Shown here piece after piece: positions 7,003 to 13,954 of a stretch of 19,691 nucleotides of DNA. Position numbers and translations under genes: made by a program. Below the pieces are notes generated by a model. That model saw only the letters and a list, made by a program, of their open reading frames with translations. It was not told the origin of the DNA and ran no database searches. Each line of letters begins with the position of its first letter. The first letter of the stretch is position 1. The DNA comes from BTRG01 sp036986275 (GTDB lineage: Bacteria; Pseudomonadota; Gammaproteobacteria; Acidiferrobacterales; SZUA-150): the NCBI GenBank assembly GCA_036986275.1, contig BTRG01000047.1:1-19691 (forward strand), written 5' to 3'.

Positions 7003-8454
7003 ATGAACAGCACACCACCCAGACACATACCTGTACGAAAAACCAAGATTGTCGCCACCATCGGACCAGCCTGTAAAACACCGGAAATGCTAAGGGCTAT
7101 GATCAAAGCAGGAATGAATGTCGCACGCTTAAACCTTTCACATGGCACGCACGCTGCACACAGCGAACAGATCACGATTCTGCGTGCCGTTGCAAAAGAT
7201 CTCGGGCGGAATATCGCGATCATGATCGATACACGTGGTATCGAGATTCGCACCGGCCTGCTCGACGGTGATTCTGTCAAACTAATACCCGGTAAGAGCT
7301 TCAGTCTGCACGCAGATGGTCGAACCGGCGATGCTACGGGCGCATCGATCAGCTACCTGAGATTGTACGAAGAGGTCCGGCGTGGAACGCCGATCCTGCT
7401 TGATGACGGCGCAATCGAGCTGGAGGTCGACCGGGTAACGGATGGTGTAATCAACTGCCGTGTCATTCACGGTGGGCTGCTGGGTAATTCCAAGAGCGTA
7501 AACCTGCCCGAAACCCAGCTGATGATGAGTGCCGTGAGTCCGGAAAACCGGGACGATATCGTCAAGGAACTGGGCTTTGCCGCAGAAAATGACGTCGATT
7601 ATATCGCAGCCTCATTCGTCCAGAGCGCAGTTGATATATACAAGATGCGTGAAATACTTGTCGAGCGAGAAGTTAACATCCCCATCATTGCCAAAATCGA
7701 AAACAGGGCCGGCGTGACAAACATGGAAGAAATCGTCGAAGTCGCTGACGGTATCATGGTTGCCCGAGGTGACCTGGGAGTGGAACTTCCTCTGGCCGAA
7801 GTCCCAACCACACAAAAGCTTATCATCCGTACCACGGTTAGCAATGGCAAGCCTGTCATAACGGCCACCCAGATGCTGGCTTCAATGGAACGCAACCCGA
7901 AACCTACCCGCGCAGAAGCGAGCGACGTGGCCAATGCGATTCTCGATGGCACCTCGGCGGTCATGCTCTCTGGTGAGACCGCAGTCGGAAAATATCCCCT
8001 TGAGGCAGTAAAAACCCTGGCCGTGATCGCGTTACGCGCCGAGGCATCGTTACACGAATACGGTTACCTGCAGAAGATCAAGCCCAACCCCGCTAACGTG
8101 GTGACCGAAGCGATTGGACAGGCCTCAGTCAGCATGGCCAAGAATCTGAAGGCAGCGGCCATCGTCTGCCTGACTGAATCCGGCTTTACCTCGCGCCTGA
8201 TTTCAAAACACCGCCCGGACTGCCCGATCCTGGCAATTACCTCCTCAGAGCTGGTAGCGCGCAAGTTGTCAATGAACTGGGGCGTAATACCGGTTCTATA
8301 CCAGGGAGAGCCCTCCGACGATGCCCGTATCGAGTTTGCCATTTCTGTGATCAGGAAATTCGCTTATGCAGACAGTGACGACACACTGATCATAACTGCC
8401 GGGCATCACCAGCTAGCCGGAGGTACTGACATGATTCGAGTTGTTACGCTGTAG
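7003..8454 (+). CDS. pyk: Pyruvate kinase
   Basis: This 483-residue cytoplasmic glycolytic enzyme converts phosphoenolpyruvate and ADP to pyruvate and ATP. The start of the barrel is KTKIVATIGPAC. R42, N44, S46 and H47 (ARLNLSHG), D76 (IDTRG), the catalytic lysine K231 (IAKIEN), E233, D257 (VARGDLG) and T289 (ATQM) fit the known Mg/K/PEP site. E81 occupies the position that in this family goes with potassium dependence. RAEASDVANAILDGTSAVMLSGETAVGKYP (spanning about 303-332) and the C-terminal regulatory domain are present, so length is normal. It is divergent in two places: the usual DTKGPEIRTG reads DTRGIEIRTG, and VNLPG reads VNLPE. It stands alone, without other glycolytic genes. The ATG at 7003 has no clear Shine-Dalgarno site. 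Confidence 0.95.
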   Translation: MNSTPPRHIPVRKTKIVATIGPACKTPEMLRAMIKAGMNVARLNLSHGTHAAHSEQITILRAVAKDLGRNIAIMIDTRGIEIRTGLLDGDSVKLIPGKSFSLHADGRTGDATGASISYLRLYEEVRRGTPILLDDGAIELEVDRVTDGVINCRVIHGGLLGNSKSVNLPETQLMMSAVSPENRDDIVKELGFAAENDVDYIAASFVQSAVDIYKMREILVEREVNIPIIAKIENRAGVTNMEEIVEVADGIMVARGDLGVELPLAEVPTTQKLIIRTTVSNGKPVITATQMLASMERNPKPTRAEASDVANAILDGTSAVMLSGETAVGKYPLEAVKTLAVIALRAEASLHEYGYLQKIKPNPANVVTEAIGQASVSMAKNLKAAAIVCLTESGFTSRLISKHRPDCPILAITSSELVARKLSMNWGVIPVLYQGEPSDDARIEFAISVIRKFAYADSDDTLIITAGHHQLAGGTDMIRVVTL

Positions 8455-8504
8455 AATACTAAAAGTTCTATTAAAGGGCTCTGCCCCAAATGGCGCTTAC
8501 TTAA

Positions 8505-8545
8505 AGCGATTCGTCGGGTTACGCTGCGCTGACTTGACTTACAGA
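8505..8545. repeat. Possible degenerate REP-like sequence downstream of pyk
   Basis: The text TCGTCGGGTTACGCTGCGCTGA resembles half of the common TCGGATTACGCTGCGCTAATCCGA extragenic repeat of gammaproteobacteria, but the second arm is degraded. The rest of 8455-8604 holds only weak stems (TAGAA...TTCTA at 8452-8469; GGG...CCC) and no clear terminator. Confidence 0.3.
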
Positions 8546-8604
8546 GCTGAAGTATTCGCCCATAATCGTTTTCGTGGATATTTGATGCTGTTGGGTAGCG
8601 GCAA

Positions 8605-9408
8605 TCATTTTATTGTCTTCAACCAACTATTGAATTCCTGCTCATACTCAGGCTGGCTTTGCAGAAAACCATTGTTGTGATCACCCTGCATACGTACGAA
8701 GCGTTTTGGTTCATGAGCTGACTGGAAGATTTTCTCGCCCAGATGAAATGGCATGATTTCATCATCCGGGCTATGCAATACCAGCACAGGGTAATTCACA
8801 CGCTGGATATTCTCTGCTGTATTGAACTCATAACGTGTGAACACCAGGCGTGATAAAATCGGGAATACGGCTCTGGCAAAATCACGTGCTGAACTGAGCG
8901 TTGATTCCAGTATCAAGCCACGTGCCTGAACTCCGGATGCCAGCTTGGCTGCAATGGCACCACCCAGGGAACGTCCAAATATCAGGATCTGGTCATTGGC
9001 AAAACCTTTTTCGTCGGTGAGATAACGCCAGGCCGCTGATGCATCCTGGTAAAGGCCCTGTTCATCCGGTGAACCCTTGCTTTTTCCATAACCTCTGTAG
9101 TCAATAATAAAGACATTCAAGCCAAGGCGATGAAAGAGCTCTATCGAATCGCGGCGGTGAGAGATATTGCCCGCATTGCCATGTAAAAAGAGCAGTACCT
9201 GCTCTGACCGCTGGTAAGGGGTATACCAGCCATGTAGTTGAACGTTATCCGCTGTGTTGAGGGTGACATCTTCATAGTTGAGCCCCCAGTCTGCCGGCGT
9301 TTGATCCAACTCGCGTGTGGGGTAAAAAGTCATGTTCGGTTGCCGTAAATACATCCAGACGTTCAGCAGTAATAAGCTGAGTACGAAGATAATCACATAG
9401 CTGGCCAT
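8605..9408 (-). CDS. Membrane-anchored alpha/beta hydrolase (BEM46/YfhR type)
   Basis: This protein of 267 residues starts at the ATG at 9406-9408, with a GTG four codons upstream as the alternative. A hydrophobic N-terminal segment (about 4-20) likely anchors it in the inner membrane with the catalytic domain in the periplasm. The domain has the oxyanion HGNAGN motif (76-81), nucleophile elbow GRSLGG (S147), acid D216 (HSPDDEIMP) and histidine H244 (GDHNNG), a complete triad in the expected order. The subfamily resembles BEM46, YfhR and ABHD13, whose physiological substrates are mostly unknown. It diverges from yaiL across 121 bp. The weak GAAAG upstream of the ATG makes the exact start uncertain by four residues. 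Confidence 0.88.
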   Translation of the reverse strand: MASYVIIFVLSLLLLNVWMYLRQPNMTFYPTRELDQTPADWGLNYEDVTLNTADNVQLHGWYTPYQRSEQVLLFLHGNAGNISHRRDSIELFHRLGLNVFIIDYRGYGKSKGSPDEQGLYQDASAAWRYLTDEKGFANDQILIFGRSLGGAIAAKLASGVQARGLILESTLSSARDFARAVFPILSRLVFTRYEFNTAENIQRVNYPVLVLHSPDDEIMPFHLGEKIFQSAHEPKRFVRMQGDHNNGFLQSQPEYEQEFNSWLKTIK

Positions 9409-9465
9409 GGTTTCTTTCACGGGTTTTCGGCATAAGGATTAATGAGCGTGGTACCATTATATTCG

Positions 9466-9490
9466 CAGGCGCCGGGTTATAATACGCCTG
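9466..9490. promoter_or_regulatory. Inverted repeat CAGGCG-N13-CGCCTG straddling a -10 box
   Basis: Two perfect 6-bp arms (9466-9471 and 9485-9490) flank the TATAAT at 9478-9483. A regulator bound here would block the promoter, or the arms may form a small stem. It lies between the divergent hydrolase gene and yaiL. Confidence 0.35.
9478..9483 (+). promoter_or_regulatory. Consensus -10 box for the yaiL unit
   Basis: TATAAT lies 46 bp before the yaiL ATG. No good -35 lies 16-18 bp upstream (candidates such as CATTAT are poor), so the promoter may need an activator. Confidence 0.45.
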
Positions 9491-9529
9491 ATGGTTTATA
9501 GAATAACTGGAATGTGAAGGTAAGTGCCG

Positions 9530-10069
9530 ATGGCAAATTCATTTGGTGATCAGTTTCTTAAAGCAGGCCTGGTGAGCAAGGACAAACTCAACAAGGCGAA
9601 GAAGTCAAAGTACAAACAGCAGAAAGCAGAGAAAAAGAAGCAGGGTGAGATTGTTAACGAGGCTACAGAATCCGCCCGGCGGGTAGCGGCAGATAAAGCG
9701 GCTCGTGATCGCGAGCTCAATCGCCTGCAAAAGGAGGCGGTCGAGCGTAAGGCGATTCAGGCACAGATTCGTCAACTGGTCGAAATGAATCGCTTGCCGC
9801 GGGATGATGGTGAGATCGGTTATAACTTCCAGGACGGTACTGCGATCAGGAAGCTCTTTGTCTCAAACGAGATCAACGACAAGCTGGGGCGCGGACTCCT
9901 CGCCATTGTAAAGTTTGACGCAGGATACGAGGTAATTCCGTCCGTTGTGGCAGAGAAAATAAAGCTTCGTGATGAATCCTGTATTGTCAGCAATGCTACC
10001 ACGCAACTGGAGAATGGGGACGATGATCTCTACGCGGATTACAAGGTCCCCGATGATTTGATGTGGTAG
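9530..10069 (+). CDS. yaiL: DUF2058 family protein (YaiL)
   Basis: This 179-residue protein matches the DUF2058/YaiL family along its length. It has an N-terminal FGDQFLKAGLVSKDKLNKAK segment, then a long highly charged helix (about 20-85, rich in Lys, Glu, Arg). The C-terminal domain contains NRLPRDDGEIGYNFQDG, KLFVSNEINDKLGRGLLAIV and an acidic end. The family is described as nucleoprotein or polynucleotide-associated, but its function is not settled. The ATG at 9530 is preferred to the GTG at 9524 because AAGGTAA (9517-9523) is better spaced for it and family members start near this point. It is followed after 9 bp by the aspartic protease gene, so the two are probably cotranscribed. Confidence 0.87.
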   Translation: MANSFGDQFLKAGLVSKDKLNKAKKSKYKQQKAEKKKQGEIVNEATESARRVAADKAARDRELNRLQKEAVERKAIQAQIRQLVEMNRLPRDDGEIGYNFQDGTAIRKLFVSNEINDKLGRGLLAIVKFDAGYEVIPSVVAEKIKLRDESCIVSNATTQLENGDDDLYADYKVPDDLMW

Positions 10070-10078
10070 CTACAGGGA

Positions 10079-11290
10079 ATGAAAAAGGTACTGCCAATCA
10101 TGTATAAACTTACAGCCGGTTTACTGATTTTCATGGTGGGCTGGGGCCTTGGTTGGTATACGTATAATTATTGGGGCACTGATCCGATACAGTCTGCACA
10201 GTCCATTATTCCCGCGCCATCGAAACCCGTTAACCTTGAAGGACAGGCAGCGGACTTTACACCGGCGGCACCTGGTCATGTGGATAACATAGCGAATCTG
10301 TTGCAGCGCAATGAGTTTGAAGCGGTATTGGAACGCTATGAATCCTTACAGGTTCTGGCGGGCGACGTAGCGATGGCAGATGCCAGGACTGAAATTCTAT
10401 CTCACGCCCGCCGTCTCATCACCGAGCGTCGTTTCAGTCTGGCAGAGCAGCTGCTGCAACTTTTCCTGGCTGCCGCCTACCGTGATGCGGAAGCGCGAGT
10501 TCTGTTGGCGGCGGCGTATCGCGGCCAGGAACTCTTTCACGCAGCAATTGATCAGCTTTATGAAGCCAGGGGGCATGCTTATCGCCTGGCAATGCTACAG
10601 CGAATAACCGCGCGTATTCAATCCATTGTGGCGGAACTGGCTCAGTTACTGAAACGCAATAACGATCAAAGCGCGTTACTGGTTTTGTATCAGCACCTCA
10701 CTCAGCAGGAACCGGACCATGCCCCCTGGTTTATGGGGCTCGCTGCCACGCAGCTGGTACTTGACGACAAAGAGGCTGCTCGTCGTTCATTACTACTGGT
10801 ATCACAGGACCCTGGTGTAGGATTACAAGCACAGGCGATGCTCTCGGAGCTGAGCCTTGCGTTGGCCGGGGCGCAGGACACAGAGCCACAGGATTCTGCG
10901 GCAGAAGTTGTTGGCATACCCTTGCATCGCAGTGGAAATCATTTTATCGTCGACGCGAGGCCGGCTCATGGCCGGAGCATCCGGCTGCTCATCGATACGG
11001 GTGCCTCTCTGACGATCTTCACGCCCGATGTACTTGAGCAACGTGGTATCCGTTATCAAAATACCGGCAAGACCGGTGTTTTTAATACCGCAAACGGCCC
11101 GGTACGGGCACCTATCTATGAGCTCGAATCCCTTTCGGTAGGTGACTGGCAAGTCAGTCAGCTCGAAATAGGTGTACTGGACCTGGGTGGCAGATCAGCT
11201 ATCGACGGCTTGCTGGGAATGAACTTCCTTAGCCATTTCCAGTTTTTCATCGATCAGAACGAAGCCTTGCTCCGCCTTTCTGTCAATTAG
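10079..11290 (+). CDS. Membrane-anchored helical-repeat protein with retropepsin-like aspartic protease domain
   Basis: The protein has 403 residues. A transmembrane segment (about 10-31, AGLLIFMVGWGLGW) is followed by a Pro/Ala linker. Helical TPR-like repeats run over about 65-262 (EAVLERYESL, AEQLLQLFLAAAYRDAEARVLLAAAY, AARRSLLLV). The C-terminal domain (about 278-403) is of the single-lobe clan AA type, with IDTGAS at 305-310 (catalytic D306) and closing motif GLLGMNFL (377-384). Such domains act as dimers and this one should face the periplasm. Substrates are unknown; the TPR part may recruit them. The ATG at 10079 has GGGA directly against it, too close to work well. The ATG at 10100, with AAAAAGG 12 bases upstream, is a plausible shorter start. 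It follows yaiL by 9 bp. Confidence 0.82.
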   Translation: MKKVLPIMYKLTAGLLIFMVGWGLGWYTYNYWGTDPIQSAQSIIPAPSKPVNLEGQAADFTPAAPGHVDNIANLLQRNEFEAVLERYESLQVLAGDVAMADARTEILSHARRLITERRFSLAEQLLQLFLAAAYRDAEARVLLAAAYRGQELFHAAIDQLYEARGHAYRLAMLQRITARIQSIVAELAQLLKRNNDQSALLVLYQHLTQQEPDHAPWFMGLAATQLVLDDKEAARRSLLLVSQDPGVGLQAQAMLSELSLALAGAQDTEPQDSAAEVVGIPLHRSGNHFIVDARPAHGRSIRLLIDTGASLTIFTPDVLEQRGIRYQNTGKTGVFNTANGPVRAPIYELESLSVGDWQVSQLEIGVLDLGGRSAIDGLLGMNFLSHFQFFIDQNEALLRLSVN

Positions 11291-11338
11291 GGAAATTGCA
11301 TGATCCGTTACGCATCTTGACTTTCTCCCTGCGGGAAT

Positions 11339-11429
11339 AATTGGGCCGGGGTGTTCGTCTATATTATAAGACGGTCTTCGGGTCGTCCCTCCTCCGATTT
11401 CGGCGGCCCCAATTGAGGCCGTCGTTTTT
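11339..11429 (+). terminator. Nested-hairpin intergenic element ending in a T-tract; terminator or small structured RNA
   Basis: An outer stem joins AATTGGGCCG (11339-11348) with CGG-C-CCCAATT (11404-11414). Inside is a 7-bp stem GACGGTC-TTCG-GGTCGTC (11370-11387, two G-T pairs) closed by the very stable cUUCGg tetraloop, and a small CCG-ATTT-CGG. Alternatives compete: CGTCT (11356-11360) can pair with AGACG (11369-11373), and GACGGTCTT can pair with GAGGCCGTC (11415-11423), just before TTTTT (11425-11429). It lies between convergent genes 49 bp after the protease gene, so termination is the simplest reading. The amount of structure is more than a terminator needs. Confidence 0.5.
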
Positions 11430-11450
11430 AAAATGTGATTAAACAGGTAT

Positions 11451-13322
11451 TTATATACCTTCGCGATACGTTTCTACCACCTTAAGCATGGCGCCCATCA
11501 ATTTTTTTGATTTAGTGTCATTCATTTTGCTTTTGGGAGCTGAACCTTGTTCGAAATATTCAGGCCGAAGAATCTGTTTTTCCACGAACGACTGAATAAT
11601 GCGGCTTAGCTCTGTGGTTGTGAATTTGCGTTTATTCTTGATCAGCTTGTCAGTTACATAAATAAGCGCATCGCCGGTTGCACGATCATAGCGGTTTATC
11701 AGGCTTGAGCGGGATGCTATCTTTTTGAATATCATCTGCCTGTCCGCTCCTGTGAGGCGTGCAACGCGGTCTACCAGATTTATGTAAACTGTTTGAAACT
11801 GTCTGATCTTTTCTCTTCGCCCGGAAGTCAGTACCAGGTCTTTTTTACCTGCATAGTTGGATTTAATAATGTTGATAAACGTCTCCGGGGAGATGGATGC
11901 GGCACCATTGGTTATATAAAGGCCGGGTAATTCTCTCAGTATATCGCGCAGGCAGAATATAGCATCCCGGGTGATGCCGTCCCCCACACTGTGCAGGCCT
12001 TTTCCGGATTTGGCATTTTCAAAGTAGCGGCACAGGCTTCTGAATGATCGTATAACAGCGCTGTTTCGGGAATCATTCATCAGGGAGCGGATCTGTTTTT
12101 GATCGAACCCCATTTTGTACACTATCAGTTCAACCCGGGTTCGTTCGTAGGTTTGCGAGAATATCTTCAGAGCGGAATCCTGTCTGAAATTCCGGATCGG
12201 TTTCCTGCTGCCCGTAGCGAGAAAATCTGCAATCTGTGCGAATGTCTGGACGATATACCTGGCCTTGTTTTTCTGTTCAGTAATAGTCGTTGAATAGCGA
12301 TCGACATCGTCGTAACGATATTCCGAATGGAAAAGCCCGAATTGCCGGACAGAACCAAAGTCGACGATGCCGCCATCGGTCAGTATATTGTCGCCGTCCC
12401 AATCCATCCAGCAGAAGATATACTCCATCTCGAATATGGCTGCAGTCTTGCCGAAACAGGTGGCTACCCGCTCGAGAAAGGTCTGATAGCGATCCGCGTT
12501 TTTGGGGATTTTCGGCCAGTCGCCATTGCCTGTCTGGCGGTCGATGTAGTAATCAACGGCGCCTTTCAGGCCTTGATAGTTATTCTGTTTAACGTGGGGG
12601 AAGAAATGGGCGGGCCTCAACAGGTTGCGGGATGCACGGACATTAATCGAGCTGTTGTCCCTGTAAGCGATAATCGCGAGAATGCGTTCAGTGGGTATGT
12701 TGTTGTGGTGAAATATTTCGCTATTGATTGCAGCGCCTACACCTTCTGTGAGATCAGCGCGCCCGCAACCATAGGAAACAGCCGGGTCACCCGTTTTGAT
12801 GAAGCGGCCCTCGTACGAGGTAGCCGGGCTCAGTCGCGTGGCCCCGGTTCCACAACTCGATATATCCCAGCTTGTTTTTTTCCCGGCTCGAAGACCCGTG
12901 AAGCAGCCGTTCCATATCGAGCGGCCGTCGCCTGAACTCAGGCCTTTTTTATTCGCGTGTTGTAACTGCAAATAGCGTGTTGCCATGTATTCGTTGGCAA
13001 GGATGTCTTTTTTGGGAATTCTGGTTTTATGACCAAGGTCATACTCGTTGATGATTTGCAGGCTGAATGTATCCAGTATGACCTGGCAAAGTTTGCTGTT
13101 GAGTGTATCCGGATGGCTGGCGGGAATCAGGCCCATTTCTTTGGCCAGGGCGAAGTTGAAAAAGAACACTTCACCGCCGGGTTTTCTGCGGGCGGCATAG
13201 TTGACGAAACCGTCAGGTACTGCCTGCCTTAGAGGGTGACTGCCGTTTATTTTCCGGAAGCCCGGATAGGGGGCGTGGCGGGATGCGGCAGCCGTTTTAT
13301 GTTGTTTCTTTGCGTTGCCCAT
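11451..13322 (-). CDS. Divergent SelO/YdiU-like pseudokinase-fold protein
   Basis: In this 623-residue protein, residues about 129-340 follow the order of SelO (YdiU/UPF0061) protein AMPylases. That order is GDGR (131-134), WDISSCGTGATRLSP (152-166) where SelO has DIQLKG.G.TP, SEIFHHNNIPTERILAII (201-218) for SE..H.LGIPTTR.L..V, then VRASRNLLRPAHFF and WDGDNIL...GGIVDFGSV (308-325) for the DN and DYG metal motifs. E202, N312 and D321 suit known SelO catalytic positions. The usual ATP-contact lysine aligns with C157. The C-terminal 280 residues are helical and unlike SelO to my eye. The start at 13320-13322 has no strong ribosome binding site. A hairpin separates it from the NYN gene upstream. 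Assignment rests on motifs only; reading it as an unrelated conserved family is possible. Confidence 0.6.
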   Translation of the reverse strand: MGNAKKQHKTAAASRHAPYPGFRKINGSHPLRQAVPDGFVNYAARRKPGGEVFFFNFALAKEMGLIPASHPDTLNSKLCQVILDTFSLQIINEYDLGHKTRIPKKDILANEYMATRYLQLQHANKKGLSSGDGRSIWNGCFTGLRAGKKTSWDISSCGTGATRLSPATSYEGRFIKTGDPAVSYGCGRADLTEGVGAAINSEIFHHNNIPTERILAIIAYRDNSSINVRASRNLLRPAHFFPHVKQNNYQGLKGAVDYYIDRQTGNGDWPKIPKNADRYQTFLERVATCFGKTAAIFEMEYIFCWMDWDGDNILTDGGIVDFGSVRQFGLFHSEYRYDDVDRYSTTITEQKNKARYIVQTFAQIADFLATGSRKPIRNFRQDSALKIFSQTYERTRVELIVYKMGFDQKQIRSLMNDSRNSAVIRSFRSLCRYFENAKSGKGLHSVGDGITRDAIFCLRDILRELPGLYITNGAASISPETFINIIKSNYAGKKDLVLTSGRREKIRQFQTVYINLVDRVARLTGADRQMIFKKIASRSSLINRYDRATGDALIYVTDKLIKNKRKFTTTELSRIIQSFVEKQILRPEYFEQGSAPKSKMNDTKSKKLMGAMLKVVETYREGI

Positions 13323-13415
13323 ACCTGATGTATCGGATAATCAGGAGAATTTTTAAAATGTATTGTAACTAGTTGAAATTTTGTACTATTAAAAGGTATT
13401 AATTAGCAGGTTTGG

Positions 13416-13435
13416 ATCCCGGCCTGCGCCGGGAT
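13416..13435. repeat. Perfect 8-bp palindromic hairpin, dispersed-repeat type
   Basis: ATCCCGGC-CTGC-GCCGGGAT is followed by GACGG. This GGATCCCGGCCTGCGCCGGGATGACG type of sequence is a common dispersed extragenic palindrome in proteobacteria. It lies between the NYN gene and the SelO-like gene. There is no T-tract on the minus strand, but the stem might still slow readthrough or protect the upstream mRNA. Confidence 0.6.
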
Positions 13436-13469
13436 GACGGTGGTATGGAGAAAAAATAACTACTACTGC

Positions 13470-13943
13470 TTACAGTAATAAATCTTCTTCAATACGATGG
13501 TAGATGCTGGCGGTGTTAATGAGAGAGTCGGCTGTGAGTGCCGGTACGCCATAAACTTCAGCGCTGACGGCATAGTCCTGTTTGATTTTTTCCAGTAACA
13601 GATCGAAGTCTCCATCACCCGATAGCAATACAACGGTATCGACGTCTTTTGCTGTTTCCATAACGTCAATGGTAATACCAACGTCCCAGTCACCTTTGGC
13701 GGAGCCGTCACGGCGCTGAATGTAGGGTTTCAGTTTTACCGTGAAGCCGATGTGCTTGAGGGCATCCTGGAACTTGAGTTGTTTGTCATCATTGCGATGA
13801 GTGGCATAAGCGGTTGCAGAAACAATCTCTCCTTCAGAACTTATTCGTTGCCAGAGTTTTCGGTAATTGAACTGGCGACCATAGGCCTGGCGAGTGGTGT
13901 AGTAGATATTTTGCACATCGACAAAAATGGCGATTCTTTTCAC
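13470..13943 (-). CDS. NYN domain protein, LabA/DUF88 family (PIN-like nuclease fold)
   Basis: This 157-residue single-domain protein starts MKRIAIFVDVQNIYYT, with the NYN-type acidic D9 and N12. Further conserved acidics lie in DWDVGITIDV (D85, D87, D93) and LLSGDGDFD (D110, D112, D114). This arrangement matches the PIN-like metal site of LabA/DUF88 proteins, which are predicted RNases. The length is normal for a one-domain member. It starts with GTG (13941-13943). Its AGGCGA ribosome binding site overlaps the end of ybiT, whose stop is 11 bp upstream, so the two are likely cotranscribed and perhaps translationally coupled. With ybiT and rhlE before it, a role in RNA turnover is a fair inference. 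Confidence 0.88.
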   Translation of the reverse strand: MKRIAIFVDVQNIYYTTRQAYGRQFNYRKLWQRISSEGEIVSATAYATHRNDDKQLKFQDALKHIGFTVKLKPYIQRRDGSAKGDWDVGITIDVMETAKDVDTVVLLSGDGDFDLLLEKIKQDYAVSAEVYGVPALTADSLINTASIYHRIEEDLLL

Positions 13944-13954
13944 AACGTCGCCTG

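Noticed and set aside
12327..12935. 202-residue open frame antisense to the SelO-like gene
   Set aside because: The SelO-like frame shows ordered conserved motifs over its length; this one shows none.
13416..13435. Hairpin as a rho-independent terminator of the NYN gene
   Set aside because: No T-tract follows on the minus strand; it fits a dispersed palindrome better.
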